From Streptomyces sp. NBC_00569 (GTDB lineage: Bacteria > Actinomycetota > Actinomycetes > Streptomycetales > Streptomycetaceae): 64,000 nucleotides of DNA. The position numbers and the translations under genes are program-made. Location: contig NZ_CP107783.1 in NCBI RefSeq assembly GCF_036345255.1, forward strand, positions 3,397,501 through 3,461,500, written 5' to 3'. This document shows positions 26,946-35,073 of this stretch, in pieces. The first letter of the stretch is position 1, and every line of letters begins with the position of its first letter. The notes under the pieces are model-generated. The model had not been told where the DNA came from. It saw only the letters and a program-made list of their open reading frames with translations, and searched no databases.

Positions 26946-27103
26946 GATCCGGGCGGGAGCGGATTGAAGCGGATGCGGACCGAGCGCGCACGGTCCGCCA
27001 TTGCGGACGCACGCCTACAACTCGCGCTGTCCACAAGACCTTCACTTGCATGGCGTCCCGGGCGCCGGTACGAGTGCCCACTCCTCGGGGCCGAGTTGCT
27101 AAC

Positions 27104-27135
27104 TTGACCCGACGACTGTCGTCCAACGGCAGTAT
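27104..27135 (+). promoter_or_regulatory. Candidate promoter/operator of cassette C
   Basis: TTGACC (27104-27109) is followed at once by the 13-base palindrome GACGACTGTCGTC (27111-27123) and then CAGTAT (27130-27135). The 20-base spacing is longer than ideal for a promoter. A regulator bound to the palindrome would sit between the two boxes. The translation start is 34 bases further on. Confidence 0.35.
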
Positions 27136-27168
27136 CCGGTGCGCGCACGCGGGGGAAGGAGCTCACCC

Positions 27169-27672
27169 ATGGCGTGGGACGAGTGGGAGCAGCTGAAGAC
27201 CGAGGCGGCGGGGCGTCAGTCGACGCAGATGCAGCTGAACCGCGTACCGGACGACGAGGGCGGCGGCCCACCCCCTTCCCAGTACGGCGACCTCGCGGTC
27301 GGGCACGGCGACCTCGAGAAGGTCGGTTCGGACGCCAACAAGCTGTACGGCCAGATGTGGGACAAGGCCCGTGTGGCCGTACCCAGCAGCGACTCGGCGG
27401 CGTCGGACCTCACGAAGCAGGGCTTCTCGCTGGGCGGGGGCCTGCAGGAGGTGTCGAACCGCTGGGAGGAGCAGCTCCGCTCGCTGATGGACGCCACCGC
27501 GCAGATCGCCAACCACATGCACCGCACCAAGAAGCTGCACGGGGACGACGAGGACTTCATCCGGCGCCAGATGAGCAGCATCGACATGCTCGACGCCGGT
27601 TTCGACGAGCGCGTCGGTGACCCCGGCAAGAAGAACCCGGTGTACGGCGAGCCGAAGAAGAAGGACGACTGA
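27169..27672 (+). CDS. Cassette copy C: small helical WXG/EspC-like partner protein
   Basis: 167 residues starting MAWDEWEQLKTEAAG, the same N-terminus as the 15232 protein. A Gly/Pro-rich linker at about residues 31-38 is followed by a helical half (LQEVSNRWEEQLRSLMDATAQIANHM, with W-E-E-Q replacing WXG). A DDEDFIRRQMSSIDMLDAGFDE block is shared with copy A, and a Lys-rich tail is unique to this copy. The ribosome site GGAAGGAG is very strong. The TGA overlaps the next ATG by one base. The role as partner of the large protein is inferred from coupling, co-duplication and the helical pattern. Confidence 0.74.
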   Translation: MAWDEWEQLKTEAAGRQSTQMQLNRVPDDEGGGPPPSQYGDLAVGHGDLEKVGSDANKLYGQMWDKARVAVPSSDSAASDLTKQGFSLGGGLQEVSNRWEEQLRSLMDATAQIANHMHRTKKLHGDDEDFIRRQMSSIDMLDAGFDERVGDPGKKNPVYGEPKKKDD

Positions 27673-29933
27673 TGCATTTCGAGGCGCTCCTCCACGCCAA
27701 CTTCAAGCTCCTCGACGACGCCGTCGAGGACTGGTCGACGATGGTCAAGAATCTCGACGCGCTCGCGAAGGAAGCCCGTACGGGCATGAAGGCGTCCGCG
27801 AGCAAGGCCGTCTGGGCCGGCGCGAATGCCACGGTCTCCAAGGAATTCATCGGCAAAACGGTCGGCGAATTCGACGACGCGCACACCCAGGCGAAGTCGA
27901 TCTACGACATTCTCCGGGACACCGCGGGTGAACTCAGGACGTATCACGGCAGTCTCACGACGGCGATACAGAACGCGGGCACGAAGGACATCAGCGTCAC
28001 GGCGTCGGGCAACGGCGGCTTCACCGTGCGCGCCAAGGACGACGCCAAGGACCCCAAGCCGACCGACGGCGACGTCACCGGGGTCCGCAACGAGATCCAG
28101 AAGATCGTCGACGGGGCGAGCGAGAGCGACAACACGGCCACCACGGTCCTGAAGCTGCTGGTCAACCAGACGTCCATGGGCTTCTCCGACGCGAACTACT
28201 CGGACCGCGACTCCGCGGCCGCGGCCGTCAAGGAAGCCGACGAGCTGGCGAAGCTCGCGCAGAAGGACCCGAAGGACCTGTCGGTCGAGGAGTTCGACCG
28301 GCTCAACGCCGGGTTCAAGAAGTACGCGAACGACGAGCTGTTCTCCGAGCGGTTCGCCACGAAGGTCGGCCCGCAGAAGATCCTTGAGTTCTGGACGGGG
28401 ATCAACGACCCGGCCCGGGGCAACTACGAGCTGGGGCACGAGCGGCTCGACCAGTTCGACGACCTCCAGCGCAACCTCGGCATGTCCCTGGCCCACGCGA
28501 CGCAGAGCGACTCGACGGCGATGTACGAGTGGAAGTCCAAGATGATCGACTTGGGCGACAAGCCGCTCTACGGCGATCGTGGCGGACCGATGGGCTTCCA
28601 GGTCATGAGCAACCTCATGCGGACCGGCGACTACGACGACCGGTTCATGGAGGACTACGGCACCAAGCTCATGGCCACCGAGCGCAAGCTCACCGGCGAC
28701 GGCGAGCACCGCAACATGGCGTGGCAGCACATGGGCATGGACCCCTGGCTCAACCGGATCGGCGAGGACAGCGGTTCCGATCCCCTCACGGGCTACCTGA
28801 AGGGCCTGTCCAACAGCCCTGACGCGGCGACCTCGTTCTTCAACGAGGAGTACACGCCGAAGGACGGCGACAAGGCGGCGGCGAGCAACTTCAAGTACCT
28901 CTTCGAGGACCGGGAGTGGCCTCAGGAGTCCGACATGCACGGCGACGACCTCAACACCGGGCGCAACAACCTCGCCCTGGCGCTGGAGGCGGGGACGACC
29001 GGGCATCCGGCGGGCGAGCTGCCGACGGCGGACACTCCGGCGCACACCGCCGATCAGGCCGGACTGATGCGGGACCTCGTCAACTCCATCTCCGAGGACC
29101 CGAACCGCCTCAAGGACCACGACTACATGTCGGACAGCATCGGGCAGATCGGGTCCGAGTACCTGCCGGACATCCACCGGGCGATGGCCGACGGCCCCAC
29201 GGTCGGCAACGGCGACAAGTCCGGATGGAACCTGCTGTACCCGAACGACGGCGCGGACGCGAAGCTCGATCACAGCGCCGTGTCCCGCTTCCTGGTCACC
29301 GCGAGCCAGAACCCGGAGGGGTACAGCGCGCTGAGCGTCGGCGAGAAGGCGTACACCGCCAACCTGATGGACTACCACCTGAACCCCGACCTCCCCGAGG
29401 ACCAGCGCTACCCGCACGACGCGAAGGACACGATCACCAGCCTGTCGCGCAAGTCCGGGGAGTTCAGCGGTCTGCTGGCCCAGGGCCGGCAGGAAGCGGT
29501 GCTCGGCCCGGCGAACGAGAAGGACGGCGACTTCGACTACGCCGTCAGCCAGAAGAAGAACGTCATCTCGGGCATCGTCGGTACGGGTGTCGGCATCGGT
29601 ACGAGCTTCATCGCCTCCCCCGTGGTCGGCGCGGCCGCGGGCGGGGCCGCGGGCACCGTGACATCGGTGGTGATGGAGGCGTTCTTCAAGGACGACTCGG
29701 GCCAGTACCGCTCCGAAGCCGGGCACGACATCGCGACGCGGTGGGAGACGATCAAGGACACCACCACGAACGTCAACTACGCGGCGGCCACCGAGGCCGC
29801 GAAGGCGCACCACGCGGGCTACTCGGACCAGATCGACACCTGGGTCAGCGAAGGCACCGCGACGGGCTTCAACGACGCCAACACCGACATCCACGCGATG
29901 GCCAAGGACCTCGACACCGAGATCCCCGACTGA
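27672..29933 (+). CDS. Cassette copy C: large T7SS-associated protein with N-terminal WXG domain
   Basis: 753 residues. The N-terminal WXG-like hairpin has Trp48-Ala-Gly50 at exactly the position found in copy A, and the flanking NATVS-EF-KT-GEF-DAHTQA segment is almost identical between copies. The central blocks YSDRDSAAAAVKEAD, EEFDRLNAGF and LSNSPDAAT-FFNEE are also shared. The C-terminal 200 residues differ: here a long Gly/Ala hydrophobic stretch (GIVGTGVGIGTSFIASPVVG, then AAAGGAAG) resembles a glycine zipper. A conserved head with a variable tail is typical of polymorphic exported proteins. There is no signal peptide. The 1-base overlaps with both neighbours imply tight coupling. Confidence 0.74.
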   Translation: MHFEALLHANFKLLDDAVEDWSTMVKNLDALAKEARTGMKASASKAVWAGANATVSKEFIGKTVGEFDDAHTQAKSIYDILRDTAGELRTYHGSLTTAIQNAGTKDISVTASGNGGFTVRAKDDAKDPKPTDGDVTGVRNEIQKIVDGASESDNTATTVLKLLVNQTSMGFSDANYSDRDSAAAAVKEADELAKLAQKDPKDLSVEEFDRLNAGFKKYANDELFSERFATKVGPQKILEFWTGINDPARGNYELGHERLDQFDDLQRNLGMSLAHATQSDSTAMYEWKSKMIDLGDKPLYGDRGGPMGFQVMSNLMRTGDYDDRFMEDYGTKLMATERKLTGDGEHRNMAWQHMGMDPWLNRIGEDSGSDPLTGYLKGLSNSPDAATSFFNEEYTPKDGDKAAASNFKYLFEDREWPQESDMHGDDLNTGRNNLALALEAGTTGHPAGELPTADTPAHTADQAGLMRDLVNSISEDPNRLKDHDYMSDSIGQIGSEYLPDIHRAMADGPTVGNGDKSGWNLLYPNDGADAKLDHSAVSRFLVTASQNPEGYSALSVGEKAYTANLMDYHLNPDLPEDQRYPHDAKDTITSLSRKSGEFSGLLAQGRQEAVLGPANEKDGDFDYAVSQKKNVISGIVGTGVGIGTSFIASPVVGAAAGGAAGTVTSVVMEAFFKDDSGQYRSEAGHDIATRWETIKDTTTNVNYAAATEAAKAHHAGYSDQIDTWVSEGTATGFNDANTDIHAMAKDLDTEIPD

Positions 29934-30526
29934 TGCCGCGCGACTCACCGGCACGATCACCGAAGGCGATGGAAGACGTCATGCAAGGACTCCCGCGGGG
30001 CAGAGCACGTTCGGCCTGGGCGGCGGCGATCGGTGCGGCGTTGCTCGTCGCCGCTTCGGTGTCCGCCTGTTCGTCGTCCGAGCCCGAGCGTGAGTACGCC
30101 ACCCCCAAGGAGCTGTGCGGCACCGAGGTGTCCGCCACCGCCCTGGAGCCGCTGCTGCCGCCGGGCAAGAAGATCGCGGTCAAGCCCGCGTCGGCGGTCG
30201 GCGTGAAGCGCTGTCGGCTTGAGGTCGACGGGAAGGTCGTGTTCTCCACGAGTGTGGAGAAGCTGGGCGCCGACACCTCGGCCCGTGATGTCGCCACGTC
30301 CGCGATCGGCGTCGATCCGAACGATGCCGGCGCGGACAACGGTCGGTTCATCTACTCGAAGACCGGGGCCGTCGGCCGGGTGGAGTGTCCGAAGACGGCC
30401 GGTGCGGACAGTTCGTTCTGGGTGACGGCACGCGTCTCGGGTGATGCGGATGCGGCGGACATGCACCGGTTCATCAAGGAGTACGCGACGGCGGCGGCCG
30501 GGTCGGGGGCCTGCGCCGAGGGGTGA
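29933..30526 (+). CDS. Cassette copy C: lipoprotein
   Basis: 197 residues from the ATG that overlaps the large gene's stop (TGATG). Later ATGs at 29969 and 29981 would shorten the leader and are realistic alternatives. The hydrophobic segment ends in the lipobox VSAC, followed by SSSEPEREYATPKELCG, so it should be lipid-anchored outside the membrane. The core block ALEPLLPPGKK, a cysteine, RLEVDGKVVFSTSVEK and GRFIYSKTGAVG is shared with the remnant at 34.6-35.1 kb, and partly with copies A and B. There is no enzyme motif. Its constant place after the large gene suggests an anchor, receptor or immunity role. Confidence 0.74.
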   Translation: MPRDSPARSPKAMEDVMQGLPRGRARSAWAAAIGAALLVAASVSACSSSEPEREYATPKELCGTEVSATALEPLLPPGKKIAVKPASAVGVKRCRLEVDGKVVFSTSVEKLGADTSARDVATSAIGVDPNDAGADNGRFIYSKTGAVGRVECPKTAGADSSFWVTARVSGDADAADMHRFIKEYATAAAGSGACAEG

Positions 30527-30805
30527 CGTCGGGCTTGGAGGACTAGCAGGACCCCTTGTGGCTCGTCGCCGCCAGCTCGACAGAGCTTACGGGGGCCCAC
30601 TTCCCCTCTCTTCACCTCGAAGGGGGCGTGGCAGACGGGGCGGCTCAGGCGTGACCGGACCTCGACGATTCGGCAACTCACTGCGGGAGGGCGTCGGCCT
30701 GACACCGCGTGCAGCGTGAGGACTGATCGGCCGCTGCCAAGCCCTCCCGGGCACCTGGCAGCGACTCTCCTGTTTCGCTTCGCGAGGGGCGCGGTGGCGA
30801 AAGGG

Positions 30806-31159
30806 TCAGCTCGCAGCCGGGGAAGGCGTCTCGTCGGCCTTGATGTCGAAGTTGACATTGTCTCCGTCGACCGAGGAAACCTTGACCGTCACGCCCAGAG
30901 TGCTGCCGTCACTCGCCGTCAGCGTGCAGCGGCCGGTGTTGCCGACCTTCCCGACGAGGTCCTCGGGGCAGGTGACGTCCGGCTTCGGCTGACCTGTGGT
31001 GGCAGCGAGCTTTTCGGCGACCGTGTCGGCCAACTTGCTCTTGGACACCTTCGGGTCGGACTTCCCCACACTCACCGACCCCGAGCAGCCGACGAGCAGC
31101 GCGCCCGCGGCTACGGCCGACAGGGCCCACGTAGCGGCTGAGAGGCGGGACTTGATCAT
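30806..31159 (-). CDS. DUF4333-type lipoprotein
   Basis: 117 residues. The signal peptide ends in a clear lipobox (ALLVGC, Cys about residue 24). The mature part has the DUF4333 pattern: helix KSKLADTVAEKLAA, then P-DVTCPEDL, KVGNTGRCTLTASDGSTLGVTVKV and a short C-terminal strand, with the two cysteines spaced for a disulphide. The ATG at 31157-31159 is chosen over one 12 codons upstream because GGGGAGG lies just upstream and the signal peptide then begins with a basic residue. It is unrelated to the cassette lipoproteins. The extracytoplasmic function is unknown. Confidence 0.82.
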   Translation of the reverse strand: MIKSRLSAATWALSAVAAGALLVGCSGSVSVGKSDPKVSKSKLADTVAEKLAATTGQPKPDVTCPEDLVGKVGNTGRCTLTASDGSTLGVTVKVSSVDGDNVNFDIKADETPSPAAS

Positions 31160-31412
31160 GGGGAGGTCCGTTCCGGTGTCGGAGAAACAGGTCACAGAAA
31201 GCCGAAAGGGCAGACCGCCCCTCCGGTGCGCTCAGCATATGGCTCACCAGAGAGGCCCACTTGGCGCATTTTCCCGGAATCCGGGCAAATCGAAACGCTC
31301 CACTGACTCTTCGCGTCACCAGCCAACAATCTTCACTTGCGCCATCGCGGGCTACGGTCACCAGGTCGACCTCGGTTCACGGGTGCACACAGGGCAGCAA
31401 TAATCTCGCCCC

Positions 31413-32129
31413 ATGGGACATCTGATTGGGATCCTGGTGCAGGTCGTGATGGCCGCCTTGATTGCGTGGGTAATCACCCTCGCAATCAAGGCGGCCAAAC
31501 GCAGTAACCGAGAGGACGAGCGAGTCCGGCAGGCATGGGCGGACTTCGCAGAGGAAGCCCCTGCGCGCGGCTGGACCTATGAGCGGCGCTCGCCCGGACG
31601 AGCCACCGAGTACTGCGGTGTGGGTCCGATGCCGGGCAAGGGCTCGAACCTGACCGCGTGGCACTACACCACGGGGGAGTTCCGCGGCCGCTCCTTCAAA
31701 TGCTTCGAGTACCGCTACGTGAATCCCATGTCAGCCACCACCGACGCCGGGAACAAGAAGCTCACCTACGAGTCGGTGTTCCTCGTCACTGCGCCCGGCC
31801 AGGGGGCGTACATGCATATCGGGCCGCCGAGCAGGCTGGACCGGGCATTGGGGCGAGGCCCCAGGAAACTGCTCGACGTGCCGGAATTCGATGAGAAGTT
31901 CCGAGTTGATAGGCATGACGAAGATTTCGTCCGGAACGTCCTGACCGATGACGTGAGGGCTTTCCTCCTCTCGGATCCGCGCGCCAAGAAGAACCCGCTT
32001 CGTGTACGCGACGACGAACTCTTCACCTGGTACACCGGCATCCTGACTCCGCAGGACATCGAGGGCCGGTTGAACTACCTGTGCGACGTCATGGAGCGAA
32101 TTCCCGCGCAGGCATGGGCAGCCGCCTGA
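31413..32129 (+). CDS. Single-pass membrane protein of unknown function
   Basis: 238 residues. One N-terminal membrane helix at about residues 5-26 is followed by a basic stretch (KAAKRSNREDE). A cytosolic domain of mixed alpha/beta content follows (GWTYERRSPGRATEYCGVGP, SFKCFEYRY, YESVFLVTAPGQGAYMHIGP). No known motif was recognised. The domain looks like a family of actinobacterial proteins that carry one anchor and a small globular domain of unknown role. The ATG lacks a strong Shine-Dalgarno, so the start is uncertain. A hairpin terminator shared with the convergent gene follows 10 bases after the stop. Confidence 0.68.
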   Translation: MGHLIGILVQVVMAALIAWVITLAIKAAKRSNREDERVRQAWADFAEEAPARGWTYERRSPGRATEYCGVGPMPGKGSNLTAWHYTTGEFRGRSFKCFEYRYVNPMSATTDAGNKKLTYESVFLVTAPGQGAYMHIGPPSRLDRALGRGPRKLLDVPEFDEKFRVDRHDEDFVRNVLTDDVRAFLLSDPRAKKNPLRVRDDELFTWYTGILTPQDIEGRLNYLCDVMERIPAQAWAAA

Positions 32130-32139
32130 GGAAAGGCAG

Positions 32140-32187
32140 AAGCGCCCCTTGCCCTGGATCGAGAATGCTCCGGGCCAAGGGGCGCTT
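32140..32187. terminator. Hairpin between convergent genes
   Basis: AAGCGCCCCTTG (32140-32151) pairs with CAAGGGGCGCTT (32176-32187), and a further CCC/GGG extends the stem with one bulge. It lies 10 bases after the plus-strand stop and 15 bases after the minus-strand stop, so it can act both ways. Confidence 0.75.
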
Positions 32188-32202
32188 TGCGTGTGCCGAC
32201 GG

Positions 32203-32727
32203 CTAGTTGGACGCGCTGGCGGAGTCGTCGGCCTGCTGTACCGTCCGCAGGAACTTCTTGTAGTCCTCGATGACTTCACCGAGTTGGTTCCGCGTCGCTG
32301 TGAGAACGATTTCGATCACGGCGCGCTGAGCCGGGTTCCGCACGTCCTCCAAGCCGAGGTACACCTGGCTCTGGCACAGCTCGATCGGCTCTCCATGCAG
32401 CGTGGTGGAGAGAACGACGTTCTGCACGATTCCCGGGGAATCCGTGAGCCCGGGGAGATCCGGCGTCCCGATCTCCGACTTCTTGAGGACACGCACGGGG
32501 CCGCCCTGCTCGAGCCGGGGTACCGACTCGTCGGCGATCTGCGAGATGGTGGCGCCATCGTTGCGCATCTCGCCGGAGATAGTGATATTCGCCGTGAATC
32601 CGCCGTCGACGGAGGCAGCGTGGAGCGCGACGAACGCGACGTTCGGCGCTCCGACCTCGTCCGGCGGCGCCGCCTGCCAGCCTTCCGGCAGCGAAAAGGA
32701 AATCTTGACCGGCAACGTGGCTGCCAT
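32203..32727 (-). CDS. LpqN/DcrB-like (PsbP-fold) protein, likely cytosolic
   Basis: 174 residues. The sequence begins with strands (LPVKISFSLPEGWQAAPP), carries GPVRVLKKSEIG and a long middle with PGIVQNVVLSTTLHGEPIELCQSQVYL, and ends with a helix (QLGEVIEDYKKFLRTV). This is the order of the Mog1/PsbP-type fold seen in actinobacterial LpqN/LpqT and DUF1795 proteins. It has no signal peptide or lipobox, unlike LpqN, so it should stay in the cell. I chose the ATG at 32725-32727, which has GGGAG 5 bases upstream; an ATG four codons earlier is possible. It is the last gene of the module with the 432-residue effector-like protein and could be its chaperone. Confidence 0.65.
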   Translation of the reverse strand: MAATLPVKISFSLPEGWQAAPPDEVGAPNVAFVALHAASVDGGFTANITISGEMRNDGATISQIADESVPRLEQGGPVRVLKKSEIGTPDLPGLTDSPGIVQNVVLSTTLHGEPIELCQSQVYLGLEDVRNPAQRAVIEIVLTATRNQLGEVIEDYKKFLRTVQQADDSASASN

Positions 32728-32762
32728 GGTGGCTCCCATCCTTCAGTGAACTTCAGCTCGGG

Positions 32763-34061
32763 CTAGAACCAGCTGCCGACTGTGCTGTCCCAGGCATCGC
32801 CCACGGCGTCGGCACCATCGCTGAGCGCGCCGGTCAGCTTGCCGGTATCAACGGTGACTTCGAATCCGGCCTTGCCGCCGAGACCCAAACCCACTCCGAC
32901 GTCGCCGCCGACGGTGAACTTGCCGTCCTTCATGCCGAGATCGCCATGTGCTTCGGCTCCCACGCCTGCCCAGCCCTCGGCAGTCGCACCGACGCCGACA
33001 CCGGCGACGTCGGCAGAGGCGGATCCTGTCGCCTTGGCTCCGGCGAATGCCTCGGCGCCGGCATGCACTCCGTCCTTGCCGACGGAGACGTTCGCCGACG
33101 CGTCGGCACCCACGAAGGCCTTCGCCTCACCCTGGACGGCGGCGACGCCGTACTCGACGCTGCCGTTCGCCGAGGCCTGGGCGAGATACGCCGTTCCCGA
33201 AACACCGGCCTTGAACCGTCCGTCGGTGACGCTCAGACCGGCCGAACCGTCAACGCCCAGGGCCTGTGCACCTGCGGCGTACTTGTACTTGGCGTCGCCC
33301 CATTTTCCGTCGCCGTCGATGCCGTCCGACCAGACACTGGCCTTGCCCGACCACTCGGCGATCTTGATACTCACCTCGGGCTTCTTCTTCTCCGGCGTGG
33401 TCTCATCGTCGGCGCCGGCCGGTTCGGCCTTGTCGCGGAAGTACCACTTGCCGTCCTCGCCCTTGCCCCACTCCTTGTCCCTGCGGCGTGGGTTTTCCGG
33501 GGTGCCGAACCAGCGCTGGTTCTCCTTCTTCCACGACGCGGGCGCGATGGCGCTCTTGCCGACGCCGTGGTCCTCCAACCACTTCTTGGCGTCCACGCCA
33601 CTTCGGATCGCGGTGAGCCAGTCAGGGCTGTCCTTGGTGTCACCAGCGAGGTCGTGCAGCTTTTTGGTGAGCTTCTCGGTCTCTTCCTTGAGCTGCTTCT
33701 GCGCACCCTTCAAGAGGGTTTCGGCGGCCTCGTGGTCGCCGGACTTCCACTTGTCGATCGCGGTTCCGGCCTGCCCCTGCGCCCAGCTCAGCATGGAGGA
33801 GTACGAGTGAACGGCCTTGGCAGCGCCCGACATCGCGTCGCTGGCGAAGTACCAGTTGGTCTTTTCCTTGGTCAAGGTGGGCCAGAAGGCCTCGCTGGCC
33901 TGACCGACCCAGCCCTTGATGCGCAGGTCGCGCAGGCCGTCGCCGATCTTCTCGAACTTGTCGGACCAGCTGTTGAAAGCGGTCTCGATCTCGCCGAGCT
34001 TGCTGACCTCACCCGGAATGAGATCCTTCGGGTCGTCAGTCGACCCGAGCGTCGCTGCCAT
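32763..34061 (-). CDS. Putative T7SS-secreted protein with WXG head and repetitive Gly/Ala-rich tail
   Basis: 432 residues. Residues 1-110 look like the N-terminal T7SS signal domain of actinobacterial polymorphic secreted proteins, a helical hairpin with Trp51-Val-Gly53 (KGWVGQASEAFW) closing with a helix ending SSMLSWAQ. A charged helix at about 110-150 and a Trp/Asp-rich linker (WFGTPENPRRRDKEWGKG) follow. From about residue 240 to 405 the chain alternates small residues in a repetitive, beta-like pattern (VHAGAEAFAGAKATGSASAD, GVGATAEGWAGVGAEAHGD). There is no signal peptide and no known toxin motif. It is flanked by an EspC-like gene and an LpqN-like gene on the same strand. The function of the tail is unknown. 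Confidence 0.72.
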   Translation of the reverse strand: MAATLGSTDDPKDLIPGEVSKLGEIETAFNSWSDKFEKIGDGLRDLRIKGWVGQASEAFWPTLTKEKTNWYFASDAMSGAAKAVHSYSSMLSWAQGQAGTAIDKWKSGDHEAAETLLKGAQKQLKEETEKLTKKLHDLAGDTKDSPDWLTAIRSGVDAKKWLEDHGVGKSAIAPASWKKENQRWFGTPENPRRRDKEWGKGEDGKWYFRDKAEPAGADDETTPEKKKPEVSIKIAEWSGKASVWSDGIDGDGKWGDAKYKYAAGAQALGVDGSAGLSVTDGRFKAGVSGTAYLAQASANGSVEYGVAAVQGEAKAFVGADASANVSVGKDGVHAGAEAFAGAKATGSASADVAGVGVGATAEGWAGVGAEAHGDLGMKDGKFTVGGDVGVGLGLGGKAGFEVTVDTGKLTGALSDGADAVGDAWDSTVGSWF

Positions 34062-34123
34062 TAAGTGCGGAATCCCTGTTCTGTTCTTGTTCTTGAGTGT
34101 GGGTCAGTGCTGGATCAACACCG

Positions 34124-34429
34124 TCAGGCAAGCGCCGTCTTGACGGACTTCACGGCGTCACGGATGGCGTCATCCGTGTCCTCGTAGTTACCGTTGGCCG
34201 CTTCCAGTCCGTCTGCCAGAGTCGCCGCGCAGTCGGCCAGGAACGCTCCCCCTGACTCCCACGTCGCGCAGAACGTCACCAGGGACGCGGCCACGTCGTC
34301 GTTCCCCATCTTGGTGGACAGGTCCGCCGCGTCCCCAAGGTCCACCTTCTTGACCGGTTTGAGGATTTCCACCATGTCTTTCGCGCCCTGTTTCAAGACG
34401 CCTGGGCCGACTCCGAGGTCCGCGGCCAC
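34124..34429 (-). CDS. EspC-like / WXG100-like small protein
   Basis: 101 residues from the GTG at 34427-34429, which has GGGGAG 5 bases upstream; the longer open frame adds a 16-residue non-conserved leader. The pattern AADLGVGPGVLKQGAKDMVEIL, then DVAASLVTFCATWESGGAFLADC, then GNYEDTDDAIRDAVKSV is that of small EspC-like T7SS proteins. The YEDTDD segment lies just where such proteins carry their Y-x-x-x-D motif, and Tyr-Glu-Asp-Thr-Asp indeed fits YxxxD. It is the first gene of a three-gene minus-strand module, and I infer that it guides or pairs with the 432-residue protein. Confidence 0.7.
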   Translation of the reverse strand: MAADLGVGPGVLKQGAKDMVEILKPVKKVDLGDAADLSTKMGNDDVAASLVTFCATWESGGAFLADCAATLADGLEAANGNYEDTDDAIRDAVKSVKTALA

Positions 34430-34640
34430 GGCAACTCCCCCTCTTGCAACTCCACTTGCACGCACACCTGACAGCACCGGGCACAGGCAAGCTACCAGCG
34501 GAAATGCGCTTCAACGCGCCTCCTCACTGCCCCTTCACCACTCCACCCCACGACGCCTTCCAGCACCGAAGAGCGTCCCGTACGCCCTACGCCGCGAGGC
34601 CAACCCCAGGGAACGTCAAGCAGGGAATCCGCCGGTCCGC

Positions 34641-35058
34641 CCAACCTGACAAATGAAGTGTCCGCTGCCTCCCTCGAGCCGTTGTTGTCGCCGGGGAAGG
34701 CGAACTCGGCTCGGACCTCGTCAGCGGTGGATGTCGAGCGGTGTCGGCTTCTGGTCGATGGGAGGTCATGTCTCGTCATGTCTCCAGCAGTGTGGAGAAG
34801 CCGGGCGCCGGTGTCTCGGCGGGGGACGTGTCGGCCGTCGGCGTCGGGCCCTCCGATACCGGCGCGGGCAGCGGACGGTTCATCTACTCCGAGACCAGCG
34901 CTGTCGGCAAATCGGAGTGCTCCGGTTCGGCACGTCCAGACAGTTCGCTTAGGGCGACGGCTCGGACCACGCACCCCGCCACAGCGGCGGACATGCCCAA
35001 GCTCGTCACGGACCAGGCGAACTCCGTTACCCGGTCCGGTGGTTGCAGCAAGCGCTGA
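34641..35058 (+). pseudogene. Cassette lipoprotein remnant (copy D), frameshifted
   Basis: In one frame NEVSAASLEPLLSPGKANSA followed by VERCRLLVDGR matches the lipoprotein of copy C (TEVSATALEPLLPPGKK, KRCRLEVDGK). From about 34785 the match continues in another frame: SSVEKPGAGVSAGDVSAVGV, GRFIYSETSAVGKSEC, and on to ADMPKLVTDQ at 35058. The break coincides with a tandem 10-base duplication, GTCATGTCTC twice at 34765-34784. No start, signal peptide, small-partner gene or large gene is seen upstream, so this is an isolated remnant of the third gene of a cassette. It lies between the effector module and the mycosin-2 operon. Confidence 0.75.
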
Positions 35059-35073
35059 CGTGCGTGGGGAGCC

